Below the pieces are notes generated by a model that made no database searches, was not told the DNA's origin, and saw only the letters and a list, made by a program, of their open reading frames with translations. DNA of 64,000 bases, from the NCBI GenBank assembly GCA_034663635.1, contig JAXDJH010000016.1:1-64000 (forward strand). The letters are read 5' to 3'. Origin of the DNA: JAXDJH01 sp034663635 (GTDB lineage Bacteria > Actinomycetota > CADDZG01 > WHSQ01). The position numbers and the translations under genes are program-made. Of the stretch, positions 49,415 through 57,792 are shown piece by piece. How positions within the stretch are numbered: position 1 is the first letter of the stretch; each line of letters starts with the position of its first letter.

Positions 49415-50930
49415 TGTCCGTTCTTCTCACGCCCGGAGGTCGGTTCGCGTTCTGGTTGTCGACGACAATGAGGACCATCGACTTCTGATCGGCCGGCGCC
49501 TCGAAGAAGAAGGGGTCGAGGTCAAGACTGCCTCCAGCGGCGGAGATGCGCTCGAACAACTGGAGGGTGTCGATCTCGTTTTACTCGACTATCTGCTTCC
49601 CGACATGAGCGGCCTCGACACGTTGCGGGCGATACGTGAACGGCAGGGTCCATCGGTAGTTCTCGTGACAGGCATGGGCTCGGAGTCGGTTGCGGTGACT
49701 GCGATGCGAGAAGGCGCTATCGATTACATCGTCAAGGACTCCTCGTATCTGACGATGATCCCCGAGATCGTCGATCGCGCCTGGCGGCATCACGACCTGT
49801 CGCGCCGGGCGGGGCGATTGCAGAGCTTGGCTCTGCTCGTTTCGGAGGCTGAAGACCCCGGCGAAGTTCTGCGGGAGATCCTGCATGGCGCGAAGGAGCT
49901 CCTCGATGCGACCGACTGTGTGGTGGTTCTTTTCGACAAGGATGATGTGAGCGTCGTCGGAACGAGTGGAGCAATGTCCGACTATCCACCTAGCCTCGTG
50001 GACCGCGCCAGGAAAGTGATGGAGTCGGGAGTATCGACTCCCTCGAACGATGACTTTCTCGTTCCGTTGACGCGCGGCCGTGGCGAGAGCCTCGGCGTTC
50101 TCGTGATCACCTCAGAACCGGACAAGCCTGTTGCAGATCAAGACGTTGAACTCGCAGAGACCTTCGCGGCATTTGCTGCGACCGCGTTGCGGAGGTCGCG
50201 TCAGCGGGAGCTCGAGCGGTCCCTGATCACCCAACTCCAGGACACTCTCGAGATGCGGCGTGACTTCGTCAACTCCGTCTCGCACGAGCTTCGTACGCCG
50301 CTGGCGTGCATCTCCGGCTTCTCCTCAACACTTCTAACTTTCTGGGGAAAGCTCGATTCCGATACGACGAAGTCATCGATCGAAAAGATCCAGGCCCACT
50401 CCGAAGATCTCGCAAGGTTGGTCGAAGGATTGTTGGACTTTGGAAAGGTCGAGAAAGGCACGTTCAGCTCGGTCCCCAAGGAGGTCTCCCTTCCGGAAGC
50501 CGTTGAGGAGGTTGTCGGTGGCATGAAGCCCCTGTTGGGCAAACGCGAGGTGAAGGTTGCAGTTCCCGAACTCGTCGTCAGCGCCGATCCCGACCTCCTG
50601 AAGCGGATCCTCATGAACCTTCTCTCGAATGCAGCCAAAGCAACCGAGAGCGATGGAGCGATCGGGATCTCGGCCGAGCAGGTGGATGGATCTGCAAGGG
50701 TCGACGTGGTCGATGACGGCCGGGGACTCTCCGAAGAAGAGATCGAGCGAGTGTTCGAGCCCTTCTGGCGATCCAAGGTCTCAGTCAAAGAAGCTCAACG
50801 AGGCGCGGGCCTCGGTCTGACTCTCGTCCAGGAGTACGTGCATGAGATGGGCGGAGAGGTTCACGTCACATCGGTCATGGGAGAAGGCGCGAAGTTCTCA
50901 TTCACGCTCCCGCTGGCGGCCGGGTCCTAG
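49407..50930 (+). CDS. Receiver-GAF-histidine kinase hybrid
   Basis: This is a 507-residue cytoplasmic protein with the receiver at the N-terminus: VLVVDDNEDHRLL, phospho-acceptor Asp in LVLLDYLLPDMSG, and Lys in YIVKDSS (about 15-130). A GAF-like region (about 145-270) follows. HisKA has SVSHELRTPLACISGF, and the ATPase domain has LLSNAAKATE, DDGRGLS and GAGLGLTLVQEY. REC-first kinases relay a phosphoryl signal received from another kinase, here probably the overlapping 7TM kinase. The ATG lies inside the last codons of that gene. It has no DNA-binding output. Confidence 0.9.
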   Translation: MVDVRSSHARRSVRVLVVDDNEDHRLLIGRRLEEEGVEVKTASSGGDALEQLEGVDLVLLDYLLPDMSGLDTLRAIRERQGPSVVLVTGMGSESVAVTAMREGAIDYIVKDSSYLTMIPEIVDRAWRHHDLSRRAGRLQSLALLVSEAEDPGEVLREILHGAKELLDATDCVVVLFDKDDVSVVGTSGAMSDYPPSLVDRARKVMESGVSTPSNDDFLVPLTRGRGESLGVLVITSEPDKPVADQDVELAETFAAFAATALRRSRQRELERSLITQLQDTLEMRRDFVNSVSHELRTPLACISGFSSTLLTFWGKLDSDTTKSSIEKIQAHSEDLARLVEGLLDFGKVEKGTFSSVPKEVSLPEAVEEVVGGMKPLLGKREVKVAVPELVVSADPDLLKRILMNLLSNAAKATESDGAIGISAEQVDGSARVDVVDDGRGLSEEEIERVFEPFWRSKVSVKEAQRGAGLGLTLVQEYVHEMGGEVHVTSVMGEGAKFSFTLPLAAGS

Positions 50931-51078
50931 GTCCGTGCGCGGTGACCCGTGCAGTCAAAAGGACTACGGAAGTTTGGTCCTTTGAAACTATTGTCACGAA
51001 AGCCCTAAACAGGGCATTCTGGCGGTCGTGTGCGCAGGCATACGGCGTAAGTTCTCAGCCACAGCCTAGGGAATCCAT

Positions 51079-51450
51079 TTGACCTGTCGCGTCGTCATTG
51101 CGGATGACACGCCTGATATCAGGCTTCTTCTGCGCTGGTCGCTCGAACCAGATGAGCGCTTCGACGTCGTGGGTGAGGCCACCACCGGACGCGAAGCCGT
51201 GGACATCGTCGAAACCCTCGATGTCGATGTTGTTCTTCTCGACCTCGCGATGCCTGAGATGGACGGGCTACAGGCGATCGGCGAGATCAGGCGCGTTTCG
51301 CCGACGACGAAGATCCTTGTGCTTTCCGGTTTCGACCACGAGTCGATGTCGAGCGAAGCTATCTCGCGGGGGGCCCACGGCTACCTTGAGAAAGGCGCGT
51401 CCTTCAACGAGATCCGCGAAACTCTCATCACCATCTGTACCGTGGCCTAA
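51079..51450 (+). CDS. Single-domain response regulator (receiver only)
   Basis: This is a 123-residue receiver domain: VVIADDTPDIRLLLRWSLE with the acidic pocket, phospho-acceptor Asp in VVLLDLAMPEMDG, LVLSGFD and Lys in GYLEKGAS. It resembles the receiver half of NarL/FixJ regulators, but the frame ends at the close of the fold with no helix-turn-helix. It may act as a phosphate sink or bind a partner. It lies 148 bases after the hybrid kinase and 11 bases before the next gene, probably a separate transcript from the kinases. The TTG start follows agggaatcc. Confidence 0.9.
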   Translation: MTCRVVIADDTPDIRLLLRWSLEPDERFDVVGEATTGREAVDIVETLDVDVVLLDLAMPEMDGLQAIGEIRRVSPTTKILVLSGFDHESMSSEAISRGAHGYLEKGASFNEIRETLITICTVA

Positions 51451-51461
51451 CGGAGAACGAG

Positions 51462-52022
51462 ATGTTGCATGAGGGTTGGTACCTGATGAGTGACTCGGAC
51501 GTCGAGCTCGAGCTCGCGCACTTCCGTGGGGTACCGGACACGCCTGGATCCAATGCAATGACCCTTGAAAGAGAAGCGGCGCTGGTCTACCGGAACAGAG
51601 GAAACCTGCCAGACGAAGAAGGGCGATCTCTGCGCCTGGTCCTGTACATCGACGGGAGCCTCCCCCTATCTGTGAAGCGCCTCGATTTCGAACCGGACTA
51701 TCAACAACCCCCCGCATGGAGGATCGAAGGCTCTCGTGCGGTCAACGTCTTGCCTCTGCGCGTTGGGGAGAGCGTGTCTCGCCCCTCACGGCCCTGGTGG
51801 GAGGACCCTGAAGTCGCCCCTCTAGAGGAGGAGTGGCGTCGAACCGGAACCGTCGCCGGCATAACGGTGCCGGAGGACTATCGGGGATTCGTTTACAAGA
51901 CCGTTCTCGAGTTGCGGGCGACCGGGAAGGACATCGATCCTCGGACGATCGCGGATTCGATCGCTCGCTGGCTGCCGCATGAGGATGTCGAACGGATCAG
52001 GACGGCGCTCGAACCCGAATAA
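51462..52022 (+). CDS. Soluble protein of unknown function
   Basis: This is a 186-residue soluble protein, or 178 if it starts at ATG 51486, where a gaggg site also fits. The N-terminal half is a beta-rich segment (SLRLVLYIDGSLPLSVKRLDFEPDYQQPPAWRIEGSRAVNVLPL). The C-terminal half is helical, with a Trp/Pro-rich bridge (SRPSRPWWEDPEVAPLEEEWRRTG) and an end like YKTVLELRATGKDIDPRTIADSIARWL. I do not recognise a family. It follows the single-domain regulator by 11 bases and could be its output partner; this is context only. Confidence 0.6.
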   Translation: MLHEGWYLMSDSDVELELAHFRGVPDTPGSNAMTLEREAALVYRNRGNLPDEEGRSLRLVLYIDGSLPLSVKRLDFEPDYQQPPAWRIEGSRAVNVLPLRVGESVSRPSRPWWEDPEVAPLEEEWRRTGTVAGITVPEDYRGFVYKTVLELRATGKDIDPRTIADSIARWLPHEDVERIRTALEPE

Positions 52023-52025
52023 AGA

Positions 52026-52057
52026 GAAGGCGGTCTGGTGTATGCCAGACCGCCTTC
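52026..52057 (+). terminator. Bidirectional hairpin between convergent genes
   Basis: A perfect 13-bp stem (gaaggcggtctgg / ccagaccgccttc) with a 6-base loop lies 3 bases after one stop and 16 bases from the other. There is no strong T run on either side. Confidence 0.7.
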
Positions 52058-52073
52058 GAACTGCAATGAACGA

Positions 52074-52535
52074 TTACACCTTGGGGTTGTCGACCTCGCC
52101 TCTCCATGCGCCGGTCTCGGTACCGCGGCTCTCGATGAACTCTTTGAACCGTTTCAGGTCGCCTTTCACGCGCCCCTTGACGATGCCCAACGCATCGGCT
52201 GCCTTCTCTTTGAAGCCGTCCGGCTGAAACTCCATCTGCAACATGATTCGGGTCTTGTTGTCGTCGACGTAGTGGAAGGTGACGACGCCCGAGGTGAAGA
52301 CACCTTCGGTGCTCGTCCACGCGATCCTCTCGTCGGGGATCTGCTCGGTGATCTTCGCGTCCCACTCCGCATGCTGACCCGCGATCTCAGCGACCCAATG
52401 CAGCGTGATGTCGTCGATCTGGATGACCTTCTCGACCCCTTCCATGAACTTCGGGAAGTCCTCGAACTGGGTCCATTGGTCGTATGCCGTTCTCACAGGA
52501 ACTTTGACTTCGATCGATTCTTCGATCAGTGACAT
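52074..52535 (-). CDS. SRPBCC/START-like protein (cyclase/dehydrase family)
   Basis: This is a 153-residue protein of the polyketide cyclase/dehydrase (SRPBCC) fold. It has IEESIEVKVPVRTAYDQWTQFEDFPKFMEGVEKV at the start, a central HWVAEIAGQHAEWDAKITEQIPDERIAWTS and a terminal helix (VKGDLKRFKEFIESRG). The fold makes a deep hydrophobic cavity for lipids or aromatic ligands. Close relatives in actinobacteria are often stress-linked, but the ligand is unknown. The ATG follows aggaggtg. It is convergent with the unknown gene at 51462 and transcribed alone. Confidence 0.87.
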   Translation of the reverse strand: MSLIEESIEVKVPVRTAYDQWTQFEDFPKFMEGVEKVIQIDDITLHWVAEIAGQHAEWDAKITEQIPDERIAWTSTEGVFTSGVVTFHYVDDNKTRIMLQMEFQPDGFKEKAADALGIVKGRVKGDLKRFKEFIESRGTETGAWRGEVDNPKV

Positions 52536-52675
52536 GGCACCTCCTAGGTAGTTATGTCCTTATCCCAGGTCTTACCCAAACCACCCTCAGGCGACACGGC
52601 CCGGCGGATGAGTGTGGCGGGTGATGGACTCGGGTAGGACGCTTGTTCAGATCGTTGCGCTCTAGAGGAGATCCA

Positions 52676-53740
52676 GTGCCGAGACTCAAGAGGGTCAGCT
52701 GTGCGGGCCCGGGGATCGCGCGTCGTAGGCGCGGCAAAGGTTTCGAGTACTTAGACGAATCCGGGGGCCGCGTCACCGACGACGACACGCTTCAACGGAT
52801 CAAGGATCTCGCGATCCCTCCGGCTTGGACGGATGTCTGGATCTGCACCTACCCGAACGGGCATCTTCAAGCGGTCGGCACCGATGCGGCAGGTCGGAAG
52901 CAATATCTGTATCACCAGGCCTGGCGTGAGAGACGCGACCAAGAGAAGTTCGAGAAGATGCTCGAGTTCGCTCGCTCGCTTAGAGATGTGAGGAGCGTTA
53001 CCGACGAACATCTCGCTCTCAAAGACATGACCAGAGAGCGCGTCTTGGCTTGCGCCGTTCGGCTCCTTGATCGTGGGTTCTTCCGAGTTGGTGGTGAGAC
53101 GTATGCGGAAGCAAACGAGACGTTTGGCTTGGCCACTATCCGCAAGGATCACGTGAAGCTGAGTGGCCGCGAGATCGTTTTCGAATACATCGCAAAGAGC
53201 AAGAAGGAGCGCCTCCAGTCAGTTGTCGACCCTCAGGTCTTCGAGGTCGTTACGGCGCTGAAGCGGAGACGAACTGGAGGGGATGAGCTTCTCGCCTACA
53301 AGCTCGCGAGCGAGTGGCGCGACGTCAAGTCCGCGGACATAAACGCGTACCTGAAGGAGATCGCCGGCGGCGATTACTCGGCTAAAGACTTCCGCACCTG
53401 GCACGCGACCGTGCTTGCGGCGAGGGCGCTTGCCGTATCGACGCAGGCCCTCGCATCGAAGACCGCGCAGAAGAGGGCGATCACCCGTGCCATCCAGGAG
53501 GTTTCTCACTATCTCGGCAACACTCCGGCCGTCTGTCGAGCGTCTTATGTGGATCCGCGCGTCATAGACCGGTATGAGTCGGGCTGGACCATCTGGCCGG
53601 CGATCGACAAGCTCTCGGAGGAGGACTTCGAGGAACCCTCGTGGCGAGAGACCTTCGAAGACGCCGTGATGGATCTGCTGGAGGAGCGGCCCTCGGACCT
53701 CGTTGAGAAGGTCGACGAAACGGTGGCCCTGGCCAGTTAG
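52676..53740 (+). CDS. DNA topoisomerase IB (eukaryotic/poxvirus type)
   Basis: The protein has 354 residues from GTG 52676, which follows a gaggag site; earlier starts in the frame lack one. It shows the TopIB N-terminal domain (IPPAWTDVWICTYPNGHLQAVGTDAAGRKQYLYH) and the catalytic fold with RVLACAVRLLDRGFFRVGGETYAEANETFGLATIRKDHV and FRTWHATVLAARAL. The active Tyr is Tyr291 (CRASYVDPRV). These enzymes relax supercoils by nicking one strand through a 3'-phosphotyrosine. They are scattered in bacteria, often by transfer. It lies 9 bases ahead of an EamA transporter gene. Confidence 0.95.
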   Translation: MPRLKRVSCAGPGIARRRRGKGFEYLDESGGRVTDDDTLQRIKDLAIPPAWTDVWICTYPNGHLQAVGTDAAGRKQYLYHQAWRERRDQEKFEKMLEFARSLRDVRSVTDEHLALKDMTRERVLACAVRLLDRGFFRVGGETYAEANETFGLATIRKDHVKLSGREIVFEYIAKSKKERLQSVVDPQVFEVVTALKRRRTGGDELLAYKLASEWRDVKSADINAYLKEIAGGDYSAKDFRTWHATVLAARALAVSTQALASKTAQKRAITRAIQEVSHYLGNTPAVCRASYVDPRVIDRYESGWTIWPAIDKLSEEDFEEPSWRETFEDAVMDLLEERPSDLVEKVDETVALAS

Positions 53741-53749
53741 CTTCCCCGG

Positions 53750-54643
53750 ATGACTGAAAGTCGTCCGAGAGCCGGACTCGCGACCCTCTCCCTCATCGGG
53801 ATCTGCGCGGTGTGGGGCGTGACGTTCCCGATGGTGCAGGACGCCATCGAGCACTTCCCGACGATGACGTTCCTCGCCTTTCGGTTCCTTTTTGCTGCCC
53901 TTCTAGTCGCGGTCATCTTCCACAAGGAGCTCCGCGGCCTCGCGCGCGACGGCTTCAAGGCCGGTTTGGTGATGGGCGTCTTCCTCACCGCCGGCTACAT
54001 CTTCCAGACTCTTGGTCTTGACCGAACCTCGGCCGCCAATGCCGGGTTCATCACCGGGCTCTTCGTCGTCCTGACTCCGATCTTCGGCGCCGTGCTGTTG
54101 AAACAGAAGGCCGGCGCTCCGGCCTGGGCCGCGGCCGCGGTGTCCGCCGTTGGTCTCTACCTCCTCAGCGGCGCGGGCAAGGAGACCCATCCGATAGGAG
54201 ACCTACTCGTGTTCGGGTGCGCGTGCTCGTTCTCGTTCCACATCCTTGCAACTGACAGGGCTCTTAAGAAGCACAACCCGGGGGCTCTGCTCGTGGTGCA
54301 GTTGGGCCTCTGTGGGCTGGTCAGCCTTGTAGCGGCGACCGCTGCAGGCGACCTTGCGATCCCTCGCACGCAATCGGTGATCGTCGCGCTCGTCGTCACC
54401 GCGGTTCTCGCGAGCGCCTTGGGATTCTTCGTGCAGACCTGGGCCCAGACCATCGTGTCGCCCGCTCGCACGGCCCTCATCCTCGCGAGCGAACCTGCCT
54501 TCGCGGGCCTGGCTGCCTACCTGCTCCTGGGGGATCGCCTGAACCTCTACGGCTGGTTTGGCGCCGCCCTGATCATGGGGGCGATCGTGATGGTCGAAGC
54601 GGTCCCCTACCTCCGCCCGGTTAGGCCGCTGCCCGAGGGCTAG
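53750..54643 (+). CDS. EamA/DMT-family transporter
   Basis: This is a 297-residue protein with ten predicted membrane helices in two EamA halves. Typical motifs are ICAVWGVTFPMVQDAI and TFLAFRFLFAALLVA in the first half, TSAANAGFITGLFVVLTPIFGAVLL, and the second-half end ILASEPAFAGLAAYLLLGDRLNLYGWFGAALIMGAIV. This family exports small metabolites such as amino acids. It begins 9 bases after the topoisomerase stop, so the two may be co-transcribed. Nothing links it to a particular substrate. Confidence 0.92.
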   Translation: MTESRPRAGLATLSLIGICAVWGVTFPMVQDAIEHFPTMTFLAFRFLFAALLVAVIFHKELRGLARDGFKAGLVMGVFLTAGYIFQTLGLDRTSAANAGFITGLFVVLTPIFGAVLLKQKAGAPAWAAAAVSAVGLYLLSGAGKETHPIGDLLVFGCACSFSFHILATDRALKKHNPGALLVVQLGLCGLVSLVAATAAGDLAIPRTQSVIVALVVTAVLASALGFFVQTWAQTIVSPARTALILASEPAFAGLAAYLLLGDRLNLYGWFGAALIMGAIVMVEAVPYLRPVRPLPEG

Positions 54644-54653
54644 GCCGCCCTTG

Positions 54654-54677
54654 AGTATCGAACATATGTTCGATACT
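54654..54677 (+). promoter_or_regulatory. LexA (SOS) box as a 24-bp perfect palindrome
   Basis: The core TCGAACATATGTTCGA (54658-54673) fits the LexA consensus of actinobacteria and Bacillus (CGAACRNRYGTTYC-like) exactly on both arms, extended by AGTA/TACT to 24 bp. It ends 8 bases before the radical SAM start, so bound LexA would block that promoter. Confidence 0.85.
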
Positions 54678-54685
54678 ATCGAGGG

Positions 54686-55669
54686 ATGGGAGAGCCGGCT
54701 CTTTTCGAGCTCCGCCGCCGAACCTTCGACACTCCGCACTTCCGGGGGATCGAATTCATCGAGGCTGAAGCGAAAACGATCCTCAACAAGATCAACGGCA
54801 ACTACCTGCCGTTCAACTGGACGATCAATCCCTATAGGGGTTGTTCGCATGCGTGCAGTTTCTGCTTTGCCCGCGTCACTCACACCTATATGGACTTGGA
54901 TCCCGGCAAGGACTGGGCGACCAAAGTCGTCGTGAAGGTCAACGCTCCCGACTTGCTTCGCAAAGAGTTGCGCGCGAAACGGTGGAAGGGCGAGTCGATC
55001 GCGATGGGAACGAGCACTGATCCGTATCAGCGGGCCGAGGGTAAGTACAAGTTGATGCCTCGGATCATCGAGACGCTGACCGAGTTCCGAAATCCGTTCT
55101 CGATCCTTACGCGCGGGACGTTGCTCCTGCGCGATCTTCCGTTGTTGGAAGAGGCTGCCGCCGTAACCGATGTCTCGACCGCGTTTTCGATCCCAACGCT
55201 CGATGAGGACGTCTGGCGCAGGAGCGAGCCCGGGACGCCGCACCCCAGGAAACGTCTGGAGGCGGTGGCGAAGTTGAACGAGGCGGGCATCCCTTGCGGC
55301 GTGATGATCGCTCCGATCCTTCCCGGCATCAGCGATGGACCGGACCAGATCCGAGCGGTAGTTGAGGCGGCTATCGATGCGGGCGCGACTCACGTCTCGC
55401 CGATCTGGCTCCATCTGAGACCGGTCATCAAGGACGTCTACATGATGTGGCTGGAGGAGAACTATCCCGACCTCGTGCCGCGCTACATGGCCATGTATGC
55501 CGGCTCAGCCTACGGACTGAAGAGTGACAGAGAAGCGCTGGCAAAGTTGGTCCGGGGGATAGCGAATCGCCGGGGCGGCCCGAGAGGTCGCCCAAGACTC
55601 AAGCGACCGCCATCCCACGCCGCTCAAGAGATCGCAAGACTGAAGGCCGAGCAGCTCTCGCTTATCTAA
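54686..55669 (+). CDS. Rv2578c-type radical SAM protein, SOS-controlled
   Basis: This is a 327-residue radical SAM enzyme. The 4Fe-4S ligands are in YRGCSHACSFCFAR (CxxxCxxC, about 52-60). Relatives of Rv2578c and spore photoproduct lyase-like proteins share LPFNWTINPYRGC, MGTSTDPYQRAEGKYKLM and STAFSIPTLDEDVWRRSEPGTPHPRKRLEA. The C-terminus is basic (RRGGPRGRPRLKRP) and could touch nucleic acid. The LexA box sits immediately upstream, placing it in the DNA damage response; a repair reaction is plausible but unproven. The start is ATG 54686 with a gaggg run touching it, possibly near-leaderless. Confidence 0.9.
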   Translation: MGEPALFELRRRTFDTPHFRGIEFIEAEAKTILNKINGNYLPFNWTINPYRGCSHACSFCFARVTHTYMDLDPGKDWATKVVVKVNAPDLLRKELRAKRWKGESIAMGTSTDPYQRAEGKYKLMPRIIETLTEFRNPFSILTRGTLLLRDLPLLEEAAAVTDVSTAFSIPTLDEDVWRRSEPGTPHPRKRLEAVAKLNEAGIPCGVMIAPILPGISDGPDQIRAVVEAAIDAGATHVSPIWLHLRPVIKDVYMMWLEENYPDLVPRYMAMYAGSAYGLKSDREALAKLVRGIANRRGGPRGRPRLKRPPSHAAQEIARLKAEQLSLI

Positions 55670-55740
55670 CCTCGGACTCCCTTTCGCTAATCGAGCCGAC
55701 GCGATAGACAGGCTCCACGTGCCTACGAAAGGAGACAGCA

Positions 55741-55905
55741 GTGGCGGATGCCTACATCACCGAAGTGAACAGGGGTGACCTGAACATGGGTTCCTTGGAG
55801 CGATCGCTCAACGACAAACACAAGGACGGTTACAAGCTCGCTCACATCTTCGAGCAGGGCGGCAACACGATCATGATCTTCGAGAGGGTTGGCCAGGCTT
55901 CGTAG
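55741..55905 (+). CDS. Small protein, DUF4177-like
   Basis: This is a 54-residue protein starting at GTG 55741 with a strong gaaaggag site. It reads MADAYITEVNRG, then SLERSLNDKHKDGYKLAHIF and GGNTIMIFERVG. The pattern of a helix followed by GYKLxxIF..GG..IMIFER is that of the short DUF4177-type alpha/beta proteins. The strong ribosome site and coding-like composition support expression. Its stop lies 2 bases from the stop of the convergent htpX gene. No function is known. Confidence 0.7.
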   Translation: MADAYITEVNRGDLNMGSLERSLNDKHKDGYKLAHIFEQGGNTIMIFERVGQAS

Positions 55906-55907
55906 AG

Positions 55908-56765
55908 CTAGGCCGGGCTGCCGTACTTCATCTCGCGCAGACGAGCGAGACGCTCTTCGGTCGGAGGGTGAGTCATGAAGAGCTTCGAGAAGCTCGCCTT
56001 CCGGCCGGTCAGGGGATTCACGATGTAGAGCGTCGCGAGGGCCGGATCCACTTTCATGGGGATCTGCTTCGCGGCGCTCTGCATCTTCTCGAGGGCTCGG
56101 GCGAGCGGCTCCGGATCGCCGATCAACTCGGCCCCATCGTGATCGGCTTCGAACTCTCTGGATCGAGAGATGGCCATCTGAAGGATCATCGCCGCGACCG
56201 GAGCGAGGATCGCCATGGCCAGCAGCCCTATTGGATTCGAGTCGTCGTCTCGGCCACCGCCGCCGAAGATCGCACCCCACATGGCCATCCGAGCGATGAA
56301 GGTGATGCCCATCGCTACCGCGGCCGCCACCGAGCTGGTCAGGACGTCGCGGTTCTTCACGTGCGCGAGCTCGTGAGCTAGCACGCCACGCAGCTCGTGC
56401 TCGTCGAGGAGTTGCATGATGCCGCTTGTTACGGCCACCGCTGCGTGGTTCTCGTTGCGGCCCGTCGCGAACGCATTCGGCTGCAAGTCGGGGGTCACGT
56501 AAAGGCGCGGCATCGGCATGCTCGCTCGTGTCGTTATGTCCCGAACGATCCGATAGAGGGCCGGAGCCTCGGATTCGGTTACGGGCTTCGCCCGAGCGGC
56601 TGCGATCGCGATCTTGTCGGAGAACCAATAGGAACCGCCGACGAAAACGAGGCCGATCCCGAATCCGATGGCTGCTCCGGCTCGGCCGAACATCGAGCCG
56701 ACGAGGATGAGCGCGCCGCCGAGGCCGGCGAGAAGCACAACGGTTTTGAAGTTGTTCTTGTTCAT
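55908..56765 (-). CDS. htpX: HtpX-like M48 membrane metalloprotease
   Basis: The protein has 285 residues from ATG 56765; the longer open frame upstream is antisense to the enolase-superfamily gene. There are two N-terminal membrane helices (TVVLLAGLGGALILVGSMF, AAIGFGIGLVFVGGSYWF), the zinc motif HELAHVKNRD, two more helices, and the third ligand in SREFEADHDGAELIGD. M48 HtpX proteases sit in the membrane with the active site in the cytoplasm and degrade damaged membrane proteins. The start codon overlaps, on the other strand, an ATG of the divergent gene (catg), so promoters must lie within coding DNA. Confidence 0.93.
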   Translation of the reverse strand: MNKNNFKTVVLLAGLGGALILVGSMFGRAGAAIGFGIGLVFVGGSYWFSDKIAIAAARAKPVTESEAPALYRIVRDITTRASMPMPRLYVTPDLQPNAFATGRNENHAAVAVTSGIMQLLDEHELRGVLAHELAHVKNRDVLTSSVAAAVAMGITFIARMAMWGAIFGGGGRDDDSNPIGLLAMAILAPVAAMILQMAISRSREFEADHDGAELIGDPEPLARALEKMQSAAKQIPMKVDPALATLYIVNPLTGRKASFSKLFMTHPPTEERLARLREMKYGSPA

Positions 56766-56781
56766 GAAACCATTATGGGCC

Positions 56782-57792
56782 GTGGTTACAGATAGATGGT
56801 CACTCGAGGTGGACGTGCGAACGATGCCGCTCGTGGAGCGGTTCGCGATCGCAACGGCGGTGTGGGATAGCGCCGAGAGCGTCTTCGTCGTGTTGCACCA
56901 CGACGGAGTCACGGGCATCGGTGAGGTAGCGCCGGACGCCAGGTGGGGCGATTCACCTGAAAGCGTGGCCGAGCAGATCCGCGCTCTCGATCTGAGTCGT
57001 TTGGCCGGTCCTTTCGATCTCGAGGGTCTCCAACAGTTCGACCCGACCCCGGCGCGGACGGCTATCGACATCGCTCTTCACGATCTGGCCGCAACGAAGG
57101 CGGGCATCTCGGTGGCGGAATTGATCGGCGTCGCCGGCCGGCCCCTTCCCCCGACCTCGGTGACGATTCCGATCTCGGATGTGCCGAAGATGGTCGAACG
57201 GGCTCGCGGTTTTGCCGATCATCCCGTCATCAAGATGAAGGTTGGCTTCGACGGCGACGTGGATGCAGTCGCCTCGATCCGAGACGTCTTCAAGAACCGC
57301 ATCCGGATCGACGCGAACGAGGGGTGGGATAAGTCACAGGCGATCGACCGTCTCAAGGCTCTCGAGAGCTTCGACATCGAACTGTGTGAGCAACCCATCC
57401 CAAAGGGCGACCATGCAGCGTTGAGCGAGGTCACCGCGTCGACCTCCATCCCGATCTACGCGGACGAGGACGTCGAGACCTCTGCCGATGTTGCGGGCCT
57501 CGTCGGCGTGGTGGACGGAGTGAATCTGAAGCTTCGCAAGACCGGTGGACTGCGCGAGGCGATCAAGGCTGCAGCGGTCGCGCGTGCCCACGGACTCGGG
57601 CTGATGATCGGTTGCGACCTCGAGTCCGGCGTCGCGGCCACAGCTCAAGCAACGTTCGCTGCCCTCTGCGATCACGCCGACGTCGACGGGCCGCTCTTGC
57701 TCGCCGACGACCCATATCCGGGAGTGGCCTACGACAAAGGTCGCCTCGCTTTGCCCGACGGACCCGGACTGGGGGTCAAGAACAAGCCATGA
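56782..57792 (+). CDS. dgcA: Enolase-superfamily epimerase, probable N-acetyl-D-glutamate racemase (DgcA-like)
   Basis: The protein has 336 residues from GTG 56782; ATG 56764 is possible but lacks a site. It has the enolase-superfamily barrel of the dipeptide epimerase group. The Lys pair is in VIKMKVG, metal ligands are Asp in RIDANEGW, Glu in ELCEQP and Asp in YADED, and the second base is Lys in NLKLRKTGG. Alone it would be called an L-Ala-D/L-Glu epimerase. The next gene is a DUF1611/DgcN-type protein with overlapping start and stop. That pair is the described DgcN-DgcA D-glutamate pathway, in which this enzyme racemises N-acetyl-D-glutamate. The substrate is inferred from context. Confidence 0.82.
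   Translation: MVTDRWSLEVDVRTMPLVERFAIATAVWDSAESVFVVLHHDGVTGIGEVAPDARWGDSPESVAEQIRALDLSRLAGPFDLEGLQQFDPTPARTAIDIALHDLAATKAGISVAELIGVAGRPLPPTSVTIPISDVPKMVERARGFADHPVIKMKVGFDGDVDAVASIRDVFKNRIRIDANEGWDKSQAIDRLKALESFDIELCEQPIPKGDHAALSEVTASTSIPIYADEDVETSADVAGLVGVVDGVNLKLRKTGGLREAIKAAAVARAHGLGLMIGCDLESGVAATAQATFAALCDHADVDGPLLLADDPYPGVAYDKGRLALPDGPGLGVKNKP

Noticed and set aside
56766..57071. N-terminal extension of HtpX of about 100 residues
   Set aside because: It is antisense to the epimerase gene; the ATG at 56765 starts directly before the first membrane helix, as in the family.
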